64,000 bases of DNA from Pedobacter changchengzhani (GCF_004354365.1 NZ_SJCY01000004.1:62001-126000); one strand, 5' to 3'; counted from the first letter of the stretch, positions 49,003 to 57,546 are shown. The notes: generated from the sequence alone by a model not told the origin. A program made the numbers and translations.

Positions 49003-50261
49003 ATCTACTCGTTAAAAACGTAACGATTATCGACCCTCAAAGCAAATTTAATACACAGCAATGTGATGTTAGGGTAGTTGATGGAAATATTGCAACTATT
49101 GGTAAACTTCAAGCCGAAAAGGATGAAACTATTTTTAATGGCGATGGCGCATTCTTATCGCCGGGTTTTTTCGATTTAAATTGTGTTGCTGGCGATCCTG
49201 GTTTTGAAACTAAGGAAGACATAGAAACGTTGACGGCAACGGCAGCTGCGGGCGGTTTTACAGGTTTAGCGTTGTTTCCGCAAACCAATCCTGTAGTTCA
49301 GTCAAAATCTCAAGTAGAATATATAGTTAACAAATCCAAAGGTAATTTGGTTGATGTTTTTCCTGTTGGCGCAATTAGCCAGAATAGAGAAGCGAAAGAA
49401 TTGGCCGAGTTATTTGATATGAAAAATGCAGGAGCAGTTGCTTTCTCTGACGGCGATAAAGCGCTACAAGATGACGGTTTTATGAGCCGTGCTTTACAAT
49501 ATGCAAAAGGTTTTGATGCTTTATTAATGGTTTATCCCGAAAATAAATCCATCGCTGGCAAAGCCCAAATTAACGAAAGTAAAAATTCTGTTTTATTGGG
49601 AATGAAGGGTTTACCTAGTTTGGCAGAAGAAATGCACATTGCCCGCGATATATTTTTGGCTACTTATAACGAAACAAAAATCCACATCAGTAATATTTCT
49701 ACAGCGGGTTCTGTTGCGTTAATCCGCAAAGCGAAAAAAGATGGCGTTCAAATTTCATGCGATGTTACCGCACACCACTTGGTTTTTACCGAAGATCTTT
49801 TAAATGATTTCGATAGCAATTATAAGGTTAAACCACCATTAAGAACCAAAAACGATATTAAAGCATTAATTGCCGGATTGAAAGATGGTACTATCGATGC
49901 CATAACTTCGCAACACCGTCCAGAAGAAATTGAGTTTAAAAATGTAGAATTTGAAATTGCACATTACGGCATTATCGCTTTACAAACCGTTTTACCTTTG
50001 TTGTTAAAAGCAGGCTTGGATGTAAACCTAATTGTAGAAAAATTAGCCGTAAACCCGCGTAAATTGTTAAATTTAAATGTTCCAGTAATAGAAGAAAGTG
50101 CTAAAGCCAATTTTTGTGTCTTTAATACCAACCAAAAATGGGATTATAATACAACTACTAATTTTTCTAGGTCGGCAAATAGTCCATTAATGGGGACAGC
50201 ATTAACTGGAAAAGTAATTTTGACGTGTAATAATAAGAAGGTAAGTAGATATGAGGTATGA
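48999..50261 (+). CDS. Dihydroorotase-like protein lacking the metal ligands (probable pseudoenzyme)
   Basis: The fold and length (420 residues) match dihydroorotase (PyrC): LLVKNVTIIDPQS, SPGFFDLN, SVALIRKAKKDGVQISCDVTAHHLVFTEDLL, YKVKPPLR, ARK-like NPRKLLNL. But the catalytic positions are changed. The HxH metal motif is N61-C-V63. The His of HED is Tyr179. The His of HISHIST is Asn232. The Asp of TDHAPH is Ser304. So a binuclear metal centre cannot form in the usual way. Non-catalytic dihydroorotase homologues are known partners of aspartate transcarbamoylase. It overlaps the BatA-like gene by 4 bp, so they are co-translated. Confidence 0.85.
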   Translation: MNLLVKNVTIIDPQSKFNTQQCDVRVVDGNIATIGKLQAEKDETIFNGDGAFLSPGFFDLNCVAGDPGFETKEDIETLTATAAAGGFTGLALFPQTNPVVQSKSQVEYIVNKSKGNLVDVFPVGAISQNREAKELAELFDMKNAGAVAFSDGDKALQDDGFMSRALQYAKGFDALLMVYPENKSIAGKAQINESKNSVLLGMKGLPSLAEEMHIARDIFLATYNETKIHISNISTAGSVALIRKAKKDGVQISCDVTAHHLVFTEDLLNDFDSNYKVKPPLRTKNDIKALIAGLKDGTIDAITSQHRPEEIEFKNVEFEIAHYGIIALQTVLPLLLKAGLDVNLIVEKLAVNPRKLLNLNVPVIEESAKANFCVFNTNQKWDYNTTTNFSRSANSPLMGTALTGKVILTCNNKKVSRYEV

Positions 50262-50858
50262 GATATGAGTGATGAGTTTTCAAGTGGCATAAAATAGGCT
50301 ACAGCAAGATGTAAATAATTAAAAAAGATACCAAATAATAAGTGTCAGCGGCCAATTACCAATAAACAAAAAAGTTAAAATCAGAAGCACAAATGTTGAA
50401 GATAATCCCACGTCTTGATACTTGATACTAAATACTTGATACTAATAAAATAGAAAGTAAATAGTTATGAGATATGAGTGATGAGTGATGAGTTTTCAAG
50501 TGGCATAAGACAGGCTGTTGCAAGATGTAAATAATTAAAAAAGATACCAAATAAATAAGTGTCAGTTGCCAATTGCCAATAAACAAAAAAGTTAAAATCA
50601 GAAGCACAAATGTTGAACACAAGCCCACGTCTTGATACTTGATACTAATAAAATAGAAAGTAAATAGTTATGAGATATGAGTGATGAGTGATGAATTTTC
50701 AAGTGGCAGAACAACTAAAAAGATAACACATAGATAAGTAGCAATGGCCAATAAGCATTTACCAAAATGTTAAAATCAGAAGCACAAATGTTGAACACAA
50801 GCCCACGTCTTGATACTTGATACTAAATACTTGATACTAAATACTTAATACTAATAAC
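50262..50858. repeat. Three tandem ~200-bp imperfect repeats with heptamer tracts
   Basis: The spacer is three copies of one unit at about 50255-50450, 50460-50660 and 50665-50856. Shared blocks are GAGATATGAGTGATGAG, TTTTCAAGTGGCA, GTTAAAATCAGAAGCACAAA and CCCACGTCTTGATACTTGAT. Each unit ends in 7-bp phased words (GATACTT GATACTA AATACTT). No ORF of interest. The array ends at the ATG of the next gene. Confidence 0.85.
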
Positions 50859-51527
50859 ATGGACAATAGAGTAAAAAAAGCGCTTAGCGCATCAATTAAT
50901 AAATACATAGAAGTATCAACAATTAATCCAGAAGGTTTTGAGGCCGAATTGATTGCTACGTTTGAATTAGATTTGAATTTTTTAGAAAAAGTAAAAGCTT
51001 TTGATGAGGTTTTTGATTCAAATCCAAAATTTGAAGAGTTAAGAGAAGTATCGTTTGATTTATTAATGGTTAATTTCTTCAGTAGCGATGTTCAAAAACT
51101 AGAAGAAGACTATTTAGAGGGTGATGAATGGGCTAAAATAGAAGAAAAAACGATTGATAGAGGTACTGAACTTTTGAACTTATTGCTATACATCAAAGAA
51201 TGTAAGGATGAAGACATTGATCCAGAATTGGGCGATTTTCTTAAAGAATTTTTATTGGTTGAAGATGATGAATTTCAAGATGAATTTGAGATTTATGAAG
51301 AATTAATCAGCAACCAGCAATTGGCAGAAAGTGGAATAGAAGAGCTTTGTAAAACTGCACCAACCTTAAATGTGAGTGAAGAAATGGAAGAACTTTTTGT
51401 TCCGTTCATGGCTTTCTTTTTCGATACCGAGGGAAGTGAATCAACTACCAAAGAATTAGCAAAATTTAGTGCAAATAAGTCTTTTGATGTTGCTGTTTAC
51501 ACATTAATTACACAAATTAATAATTAA
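50859..51527 (+). CDS. Acidic hypothetical protein
   Basis: A 222-residue, very acidic, helix-rich protein (KKALSASINKYIEVSTINPE, YLEGDEWAKIEEKTIDRG, LLVEDDEFQDEFEIYEELIS, VSEEMEELFVPFMAFFFDTE). No signal peptide or membrane span. I do not recognise a family. Position 10 bp before a DUF4199 gene suggests co-transcription. Its upstream region is a three-copy repeat array. Confidence 0.6.
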   Translation: MDNRVKKALSASINKYIEVSTINPEGFEAELIATFELDLNFLEKVKAFDEVFDSNPKFEELREVSFDLLMVNFFSSDVQKLEEDYLEGDEWAKIEEKTIDRGTELLNLLLYIKECKDEDIDPELGDFLKEFLLVEDDEFQDEFEIYEELISNQQLAESGIEELCKTAPTLNVSEEMEELFVPFMAFFFDTEGSESTTKELAKFSANKSFDVAVYTLITQINN

Positions 51528-51537
51528 TTTACCCCCA

Positions 51538-52092
51538 ATGGAAGAGCAAATTTTACCAGAACAACAAATAATACCCGAACAAAAGAAACCAAATTCATTG
51601 GCTTTTAAAGTTGCGATAATTTTTGCGATTTATACACTCGCCTTGGTTTATATTTTTAAACTTGCAGGGATCGATTCTACAAATCCAGATATGCCAATTG
51701 TAGAAAAAATTATTTCGATGGTGCTATCCTACGGAGTATTTATTTTGGCCATTTTGTACGCGCAATTAACGCATAAAAAAGAATTGGGCGGTTTTATTAG
51801 CTACGCTAGAGCTTTCTCTACGGGCTTTAAAGTGGCAGCTTATGCTGGGTTGTTTATCGGATTGTTATTTATTTTGTATTACAAAGTTTTAGATACAGCG
51901 GCATTAGATCACCTGATGAATGTAGCGATTGAAAAAGCTGGAGATAATGAACAACAGGTTAGAGGTGTAGAAATGATGCGTGGTTATATGTGGATTTTTA
52001 CATCGTTCGGCGCAGCTATATTTTATACTATTTTTGGTTTAGTGGTAAGCGTTATTTCTGCTGCGGTAGTTAAAAAAGAACCTTCATTGTAA
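51538..52092 (+). CDS. DUF4199 membrane protein
   Basis: A 184-residue protein with four hydrophobic spans: AFKVAIIFAIYTLALVYIF, IISMVLSYGVFILAILYAQL, VAAYAGLFIGLLFILYYKVL, IFTSFGAAIFYTIFGLVVSVIS. Between spans 2 and 3 it carries the family motif LGGFISYARAFSTGFKVA. DUF4199 proteins are common in Bacteroidota, often beside glycosyltransferases (as here, 0.9 kb away). Function unknown. Confidence 0.85.
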   Translation: MEEQILPEQQIIPEQKKPNSLAFKVAIIFAIYTLALVYIFKLAGIDSTNPDMPIVEKIISMVLSYGVFILAILYAQLTHKKELGGFISYARAFSTGFKVAAYAGLFIGLLFILYYKVLDTAALDHLMNVAIEKAGDNEQQVRGVEMMRGYMWIFTSFGAAIFYTIFGLVVSVISAAVVKKEPSL

Positions 52093-52112
52093 TTCGGGTT
52101 TATCAATTTAAA

Positions 52113-52666
52113 ATGCCTAATTTATATATCATTTCTGGATGTAACGGCGCTGGCAAAACCACCGCATCTTTTACGGTTCTGCCCGAAATGTTAAATTGTA
52201 GAGAGTTTGTTAATGCCGACGAAATTGCTCGGGGAATCTCTCCTTTTAATATCGAAAGTGTTGCCATTCAAGCTGGTAAAATTATGCTAAATAGGATTGA
52301 CGAATTGCTGAAACAAAGAATCGATTTTGCAATTGAAACTACGCTAACGACAAAATCTTATCTAAATACAATAAAGAGGGCTAAAGAAGCCGGTTACAAG
52401 ATCTCGCTTTTGTATTTTGGTTAAATGATGTCGAGCTTGCGATAGAACGTGTTAAAACAAGGGTTGCAGAAGGTGGTCATCATATTCCTGAAGATGTAAT
52501 TAGGAGAAGATATTTTAAAGGGATAGAAAATTTAAAGTTATTCATAAATTAGTGTGATTTTTGGTTTGTGTTAGATAATTCAAAAGCAGAACTTAAATTT
52601 ATTGCCGAAGGAAATGGCACTGAAATAACTATCTTTGAAAAAGAAATCTGGTCACAATTAAATTAA
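52113..52666 (+). pseudogene. Zeta-toxin-like P-loop kinase, frameshifted and with a stop
   Basis: The start MPNLYIISGCNGAGKTTASF carries the Walker A of zeta-type kinases, followed by FVNADEIARGISPF and FAIETTLTTKSYL. At about 52420 one missing T shifts the frame; the continuation WLNDVELAIERVKTRVAEGG, IPEDVIRRRYFKGIENLKLF then meets a TAG and goes on CDFWFVLDNSKAEL ... EIWSQLN. Repairing both lesions gives a full-length protein of about 185 residues. The toxin is therefore inactive. Its likely partner follows 6 bp later and is intact. Confidence 0.88.
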
Positions 52667-52672
52667 CTAAAT

Positions 52673-52840
52673 ATGCAAGATAAGTCAACAAAACTTAAAG
52701 AACTTCATGAGAAGATAAGTTTAGGAATGGATTTAACTTTCAAGAAATTAGTTGCTTACAAAAAGAAAAATGATGGTTTTCTCGTATTTTCTGAACATGG
52801 AAAAATTGTAAAAGTAAGCGCTAAAGACTTAAAACTGTAA
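52673..52840 (+). CDS. Small partner (antitoxin-like) of the broken zeta-type kinase
   Basis: A 55-residue frame: MQDKSTKLKELHEKISLGMD, then FKKLVAYKKKNDG, FLVFSEHGKIVKVSAKDLKL. It begins 6 bp after the toxin remnant. Such small proteins regularly follow zeta-like P-loop kinase genes in Bacteroidota. It is intact, with a strong hairpin downstream. The antitoxin role is inferred from position. Confidence 0.6.
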   Translation: MQDKSTKLKELHEKISLGMDLTFKKLVAYKKKNDGFLVFSEHGKIVKVSAKDLKL

Positions 52841-52858
52841 ACAATAAGAAAATTTCAA

Positions 52859-52902
52859 ACGTGCAGTTTTATCATTTAATTTGATGAAATTTGCACGTTT
52901 TT
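52859..52902 (+). terminator. Hairpin terminator after the antitoxin-like gene
   Basis: CGTGCA-G-TTTTATCA (from 52860) pairs with TGATGAAATTTGCACG (ending about 52897), followed by five T. Confidence 0.8.
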
Positions 52903-52910
52903 AAATACCA

Positions 52911-52996
52911 CGTCATTGCGAACGAAGCGTGGGAATTGCGTAGGAGTGTGGCAATCTTTCAGATAGATTGCTTCGTCGTTCCTTCTCGCAATGACG
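52911..52996. repeat. GTCATTGCGA inverted repeat
   Basis: CGTCATTGCGAACGAAGCG near 52911-52929 pairs with CTTCTCGCAATGACG near 52982-52996. Inner arms GCAATCTTTC/GATAGATTGC also pair. Same family as 30007-30073. It lies between the toxin remnant and the glycosyltransferase. Confidence 0.85.
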
Positions 52997-53012
52997 ATAA
53001 CACTTGAAAAAA

Positions 53013-53960
53013 ATGGATATATCAGTTGTAGTACCCTTATTTAATGAAGATGAATCTTTGCCAGAATTAACGGCATGGATTGCGCAGGTAATGAACGATC
53101 ATAATTTCAGTTACGAAGTTATTTTGGTTGATGATGGGAGTACAGACAATTCTTGGGAAGTGATCGAATCGTTACGACTGCAGAATCCGGCTATAAAAGG
53201 AATTAAATTTAGGAGAAATTACGGTAAATCTGCAGCTTTAAATGTAGCCTTCGAAGCTACGCAAGGCGATGTTGTAATTACGATGGATGCGGATTTGCAA
53301 GATAGTCCTGACGAAATACCCGAATTATACCGCAGAATTAAAGAAGAGAAACTCGATTTAATCTCAGGTTGGAAAAAGAAACGTTACGATCCAATTACGA
53401 AAACCATTCCCACTAAATTATTTAACGCAGCCACTCGCAAAATGAGCGGCATAGAATTAAATGATTTTAACTGTGGCTTAAAAGCTTATAGAAGTGATGT
53501 TGTAAAAACCATCGAAGTTTACGGCGAAATGCATCGTTACATCCCTGTAATTGCAAAATGGGCAGGGTTTAACAAAATTGCCGAGCAGGTTGTAGAACAT
53601 AGAGCACGTAAGTACGGCACAACCAAATTTGGTTTCAGTAGGTTTATAAATGGCTTTTTAGATTTACTATCGATATTCTTCGTAGGTAAATTTGGCAAAC
53701 GCCCAATGCACTTTTTCGGTTCGTTAGGTGTGTTGAGTTTTATTATCGGTATGGTGATGTCGATTTATATGTTGATAGAAAAGCAATATTTAATTCATAG
53801 TGGATTAGAGTACAGAAATGTAACCGATCAACCCCTGTTTTATTTATCGTTAGTTGCAATTGTTGTGGGTTCTCAACTGTTTTTAGCTGGTTTCATCGCC
53901 GAACTTTTATCACGAAACGCACCAGAAAGAAATCAATATTTAATAGAAAAGCGGGTGTAA
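53013..53960 (+). CDS. Family 2 glycosyltransferase (DPM1/GtrB-like)
   Basis: A GT-A transferase: MDISVVVPLFNEDESLPEL, LVDDGSTDNSWEVI, FRRNYGKSAAL, the metal-binding MDADLQDSPDEIPEL, and NDFNCGLKAYR. Two C-terminal membrane spans (FFGSLGVLSFIIGMVMSIYML and LFYLSLVAIVVGSQLFLAGFI) match polyprenyl-phosphate glycosyltransferases. It likely makes a lipid-linked sugar at the inner membrane. I prefer the ATG at 53013 to a TTG at 53004. Followed by a second glycosyltransferase. Confidence 0.92.
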   Translation: MDISVVVPLFNEDESLPELTAWIAQVMNDHNFSYEVILVDDGSTDNSWEVIESLRLQNPAIKGIKFRRNYGKSAALNVAFEATQGDVVITMDADLQDSPDEIPELYRRIKEEKLDLISGWKKKRYDPITKTIPTKLFNAATRKMSGIELNDFNCGLKAYRSDVVKTIEVYGEMHRYIPVIAKWAGFNKIAEQVVEHRARKYGTTKFGFSRFINGFLDLLSIFFVGKFGKRPMHFFGSLGVLSFIIGMVMSIYMLIEKQYLIHSGLEYRNVTDQPLFYLSLVAIVVGSQLFLAGFIAELLSRNAPERNQYLIEKRV

Positions 53961-54036
53961 GGCAAAAGGTTTAAGGCGTAAGGTTCTTTGCGCCCAAACC
54001 TTCAACTTTCAACCTTTAACCTTAAACCTTTTCAAA
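53961..54036. repeat. Heptamer-phased spacer between two glycosyltransferase genes
   Basis: Words AAACCTT CAACTTT CAACCTT TAACCTT AAACCTT on the right side and AAAGGTTTAAGG on the left pair with each other, so the 76-bp gap is both 7-phased and foldable. Confidence 0.7.
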
Positions 54037-55005
54037 ATGTTTTTCTCTATAATAATTCCACTTTATAACCGGCCGCAAGAAATAGACGAGCTTTTAAATA
54101 CCCTCGTGAACCAAACTTATTTACAGTTTGAGGTTTTGGTTATAGAAGATGGTTCTACAAATGATGCAAAGTCGATTGTTGATTCTTACGCTGATCAGCT
54201 CGATATAAAATATTTTTTTAAAGAAAATGCTGGTCAGGGTTTTGCCCGTAATTTTGGTTTTGAGCGGGCGAGAGGCGATTATTTTGTAATTTTTGATTCT
54301 GATTGTTTAATTCCTGCTGATTATTTAGAAACGGTAAAAAATTATTTGTACGAGCACCATTTAGATGCTTACGGCGGACCAGATGCTGCGCATGAAAGTT
54401 TTACAGCAATTCAAAAAGCCATAAGTTACGCCATGACGTCGCCTTTTACAACCGGTGGCATTCGTGGTAATAAAAAGCACGTAGGGCAATTTCATCCACG
54501 CAGTTTTAACATGGGCGTATCGCGCCAAGCCTGGGAAAAAGTTGGTGGTTTTATCCTAACCAGATTAGGCGAAGATATCGAATACAGCATCCGAATTCAA
54601 GAAAATGGCTTTAAAATCGGCTTAATCCCCGAGGCGAAAGTTTATCATAAAAGACGAACAAGTTTTGCCCAATTTTATAAACAACTGCATTTTTTTGGTA
54701 GGGCAAGGATTAATATTTACAAGCATTTTCCAAAAGAGCTAAAACTCATACATTTCTTCCCGGCTTTTGCTACTTTGGGTATGATAGGTACATTGGCAAT
54801 GAATATAATTTATCCGCCTTTGGCCTATATTTTAGATTTTTTAGTTATAATGTACTTTATGTTGATATTTTTTCACTCTTGGTCGGTAAATAAGAGTTTA
54901 AAAGTTGCATTTTTGAGTATAATATCTTCATTCATCCAATTAACGGCTTACGGTTTAGGGTTTATGCAAGATTTTGTTAAACGAGTGATTTTTGCGACGA
55001 ACTAA
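54037..55005 (+). CDS. Family 2 glycosyltransferase
   Basis: A GT-A transferase: MFFSIIIPLYNRPQEIDELL, VIEDGSTNDAKSIVDSY, ENAGQGFARNFGFERARGDY, the DxD-type DSD in FDSDCLIPADYLE, and the acceptor-side NMGVSRQAWEKVGGF and LGEDIEYSIRIQENG. Two spans lie at the C-terminus (LIHFFPAFATLGMIGTLAM and ILDFLVIMYFMLIFF). It follows the DPM1-like gene in a small operon for glycan or glycolipid synthesis. Sugar unknown. Confidence 0.9.
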   Translation: MFFSIIIPLYNRPQEIDELLNTLVNQTYLQFEVLVIEDGSTNDAKSIVDSYADQLDIKYFFKENAGQGFARNFGFERARGDYFVIFDSDCLIPADYLETVKNYLYEHHLDAYGGPDAAHESFTAIQKAISYAMTSPFTTGGIRGNKKHVGQFHPRSFNMGVSRQAWEKVGGFILTRLGEDIEYSIRIQENGFKIGLIPEAKVYHKRRTSFAQFYKQLHFFGRARINIYKHFPKELKLIHFFPAFATLGMIGTLAMNIIYPPLAYILDFLVIMYFMLIFFHSWSVNKSLKVAFLSIISSFIQLTAYGLGFMQDFVKRVIFATN

Positions 55006-55063
55006 AAAACCAACCAACTAAATAACCAACCAACTAAAATAACCAATCAGCTAAAAAACTAAA
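55006..55063. repeat. Short AACCAACCAACTAAAT tandem spacer
   Basis: The 58-bp gap repeats ACCAACCAACTAAAT-like words about three times, ending at the ATG of the next gene. Confidence 0.6.
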
Positions 55064-55939
55064 ATGATTAACTATTTAAAAGAGAGTACTTTTGCGGTAA
55101 AAGAGGTTGTAACAGATGCTTGGGTGGTTACCAGAGATAATTACGTCTCGATAGCAACATTGTGTTTTCTTATCTTTTTAACGGTATCCACATCAACTTT
55201 TATGGCCTTTTTTATGGGCGAGTTACACATCGGAATCCGTATTTTAATGTCGCTAATTTTTATAATGAGTTATTGCATTGTAGAACTTTGCTTAATTAAA
55301 TATATTATCAGATTATTAGATGGCGGTAACCCGGATATTAAAATTATAGAAACCTTACCAACCCGACAAGAAATTGTTCGTTTTTTAATTGGCACGGTTT
55401 ACTTTGGGGCGAGTATTTTTCTTGTGGGTGTTTTATTAATGCCTGTGCTTTATTTGTTAGATTTGGTTTTAAACTTTGCGGTAAGAGAAGGCTGGATCAA
55501 TAACTTTACCGACGCCGGTAAAACCATTGTAAACGTTGCCGTGGCGATTGCAGCGTTGAGCATATTTTTTACCTTTATTAGAATTGTATTCTTTCCGTTT
55601 TTTATTATCGATAAGCACTGTTCTCCGTTCGAATCGCTGAAATTAAGTTTGGCAACCACAAGAGGTAATTTTGTTAAATTATTATTCATTTTTGTTGGTT
55701 TGGTGGTTGTACAGGCCTTAGTTTTTGGTTTCTTTTATGTAGTCGTAATGACAGGTTTTAGGCTAATCAATTTCTTTTTCGATTACGATATTAACCAATA
55801 CATTTCCTTTATAGTTGTTGTATTCAGTTCCTTCGTAATTGTGCCTTTTACAACTGCATTTTTTGCGGTGGCTTATCGCAAGATTATGCACGAATATAAA
55901 GGCGATGAACACCCAGATATTTTACATAATATAGTTTAA
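55064..55939 (+). CDS. Multi-pass membrane protein of unknown function
   Basis: A 291-residue protein with about six hydrophobic spans (IATLCFLIFLTVSTSTFMAFF, MSLIFIMSYCIVELCLI, FLIGTVYFGASIFLVGVLLM, IVNVAVAIAALSIFFTFIRIVFF, FVKLLFIFVGLVVVQALVFG, FIVVVFSSFVIVPFTTAFF). The pattern FPFFIIDKHCSPFESLKLSLATTRGNFVKLL resembles the membrane domains found near glycerophosphodiester phosphodiesterases (DUF975-like). It ends the glycosyltransferase operon. Function not known. Confidence 0.7.
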   Translation: MINYLKESTFAVKEVVTDAWVVTRDNYVSIATLCFLIFLTVSTSTFMAFFMGELHIGIRILMSLIFIMSYCIVELCLIKYIIRLLDGGNPDIKIIETLPTRQEIVRFLIGTVYFGASIFLVGVLLMPVLYLLDLVLNFAVREGWINNFTDAGKTIVNVAVAIAALSIFFTFIRIVFFPFFIIDKHCSPFESLKLSLATTRGNFVKLLFIFVGLVVVQALVFGFFYVVVMTGFRLINFFFDYDINQYISFIVVVFSSFVIVPFTTAFFAVAYRKIMHEYKGDEHPDILHNIV

Positions 55940-56048
55940 ACCCCTAAATCCCCTAAAGGGGACTTGTAGTAGTTGCATAAAATGACGAGAAATAAAACAC
56001 TAAATATTAACGGAAGAAGGGAAAAGCCCCTTTAGGGGTTTGGGGTAT
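55938..56048. repeat. C/G-rich arm-spacer-arm element upstream of GH3
   Basis: Left arm AAACCCCTAAATCCCCTAAA (from 55938) overlaps the stop codon of the membrane-protein gene. Right arm AAGCCCCTTTAGGGGTTTGG (about 56024-56046) ends 3 bp before the GH3 ATG. The spacer is about 55 bp. Same family as the his-operon elements; no nuclease ORF. Confidence 0.8.
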
Positions 56049-56049
56049 T

Positions 56050-57546
56050 ATGGGTTTGAAATCGATATTAAGTAAGCCATTCGCTAATTATGCAGTTTGG
56101 CAAATTAGTAAATGGAAAAATAATGCTGTTTCAGCTCAAGATAAAATCCTTCAAAATTTAATCGAAAGTGCTAAAGAAACCGCTTTCGGAAAAGACCATC
56201 ACTTTACAGAAATTAAAAATTATACTGATTTTAAATCTTTTGTGCCCATTCGGGATTATGAAGGTTTAAAAAAGTATGTAGATCGAGTTGTTGCTGGCGA
56301 AGCCGATGTGCTCTGGAAAGGGAAACCACTTTATTTCGCCAAAACATCTGGCACAACTTCAGGCGTTAAATACATTCCGCTTTCTAAAGAATCAATGCCA
56401 GAGCATATTAAGGCCGCTCGAAACGCAATTCTTACCTATATTAACGAAACTGGTAAAGCCGATTTTGTTAATGGTAAAATGATTTTTCTGCAGGGTAGTC
56501 CTACGCTAAGCGTTAAAAATGGAATAAATATCGGGCGTTTATCCGGTATCGTTGCGCACCACGTTCCAAAATATCTCCAAAAAAACCGGTTGCCATCTTT
56601 AGAAACCAATATTATCGAAGATTGGGAAGAAAAAGTAGATGCCATTGTGGATGAAACCATACATGAAGACATGACTTTAATTTCTGGTATTCCGCCTTGG
56701 GTGCAGATGTATTTTGATAAACTTTCGGAAAAAAGTGGCGGCCAAAAGATTGCCGAAATTTTTAAAAACTTTAGTTTATTTATTTATGGCGGTGTAAATT
56801 TCGAACCTTATCGGGCAAAAATAGAGCAAAGTATTGGTCGTAAAATAGATTCGATAGAAACCTATCCCGCTTCCGAAGGTTTTATTGCTTATCAAGATTC
56901 TCAAAAAGATAAAGGTTTGTTGTTATTGGCCGATGCGGGAATATTTTACGAGTTTATCCCAGCGGATGAATACCACAATGATAAACCCACCAGATTATCG
57001 CTTGGCGAAATTGAATTAGATACAAATTATGCGCTTATTTTAAATACGAATGCTGGTTTGTGGGGATATAGCATTGGCGATACTGTAAAATTTGTATCCA
57101 AAAATCCATATAAAATTATCGTTACCGGACGCATAAAACACTTTATTTCTGCTTTTGGCGAGCATGTTATTGGCGAAGAAGTAGAACATGCATTATTAAC
57201 TGTTGCAAATGCAGAAGGTGTAAAAATTACGGAATTTACGGTAGCACCACAGGTAAGTCCGAAGGAAGGTTTGCCCTACCACGAATGGTTTATAGAATTT
57301 TCTTCGCCACCAAAAAACATCACTTCTTTTAGTAAAAAAGTTGATGAGGCTTTACAAAAGAAAAATATTTACTATTTTGACCTTATTGAAGGTAATATTC
57401 TTAAACCTTTGGTAATACAAATTTTGCAAAAAGATGCGTTTGTGAATTATATGAAGAGTAAAGGTAAATTGGGCGGACAAAATAAAGTGCCGAGGTTGAG
57501 TAATGATAGGGATTTGGCAGATGATTTAGGGAGATATATTGTTTAG
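56050..57546 (+). CDS. GH3-type acyl-acid-amido synthetase
   Basis: Adenylate-forming enzyme of the GH3 family, which joins acyl acids to amino acids. ANL-like motifs are present: FAKTSGTTSGVKYIPLS (phosphate loop), SIETYPASEGFIAYQ, LNTNAGLWGYSIGDTVKFV and ITGRIKHF-type TGRIKHFISAFGEHV. At 498 residues it is full length. Bacterial GH3 proteins are frequent in Bacteroidota; their acids are mostly unknown. Monocistronic. Confidence 0.92.
   Translation: MGLKSILSKPFANYAVWQISKWKNNAVSAQDKILQNLIESAKETAFGKDHHFTEIKNYTDFKSFVPIRDYEGLKKYVDRVVAGEADVLWKGKPLYFAKTSGTTSGVKYIPLSKESMPEHIKAARNAILTYINETGKADFVNGKMIFLQGSPTLSVKNGINIGRLSGIVAHHVPKYLQKNRLPSLETNIIEDWEEKVDAIVDETIHEDMTLISGIPPWVQMYFDKLSEKSGGQKIAEIFKNFSLFIYGGVNFEPYRAKIEQSIGRKIDSIETYPASEGFIAYQDSQKDKGLLLLADAGIFYEFIPADEYHNDKPTRLSLGEIELDTNYALILNTNAGLWGYSIGDTVKFVSKNPYKIIVTGRIKHFISAFGEHVIGEEVEHALLTVANAEGVKITEFTVAPQVSPKEGLPYHEWFIEFSSPPKNITSFSKKVDEALQKKNIYYFDLIEGNILKPLVIQILQKDAFVNYMKSKGKLGGQNKVPRLSNDRDLADDLGRYIV

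Noticed and set aside
48999..50261. Annotation as a working dihydroorotase (pyrC)
   Set aside because: All the usual metal-binding positions are substituted, so catalysis by the normal mechanism is unlikely. I kept the fold but not the activity.
50262..50858. A CRISPR array, because of repeated blocks with spacer-like variable parts
   Set aside because: The repeat unit is about 200 bp, copies are imperfect and of unequal length, and there are no cas genes. It is a tandem spacer duplication.
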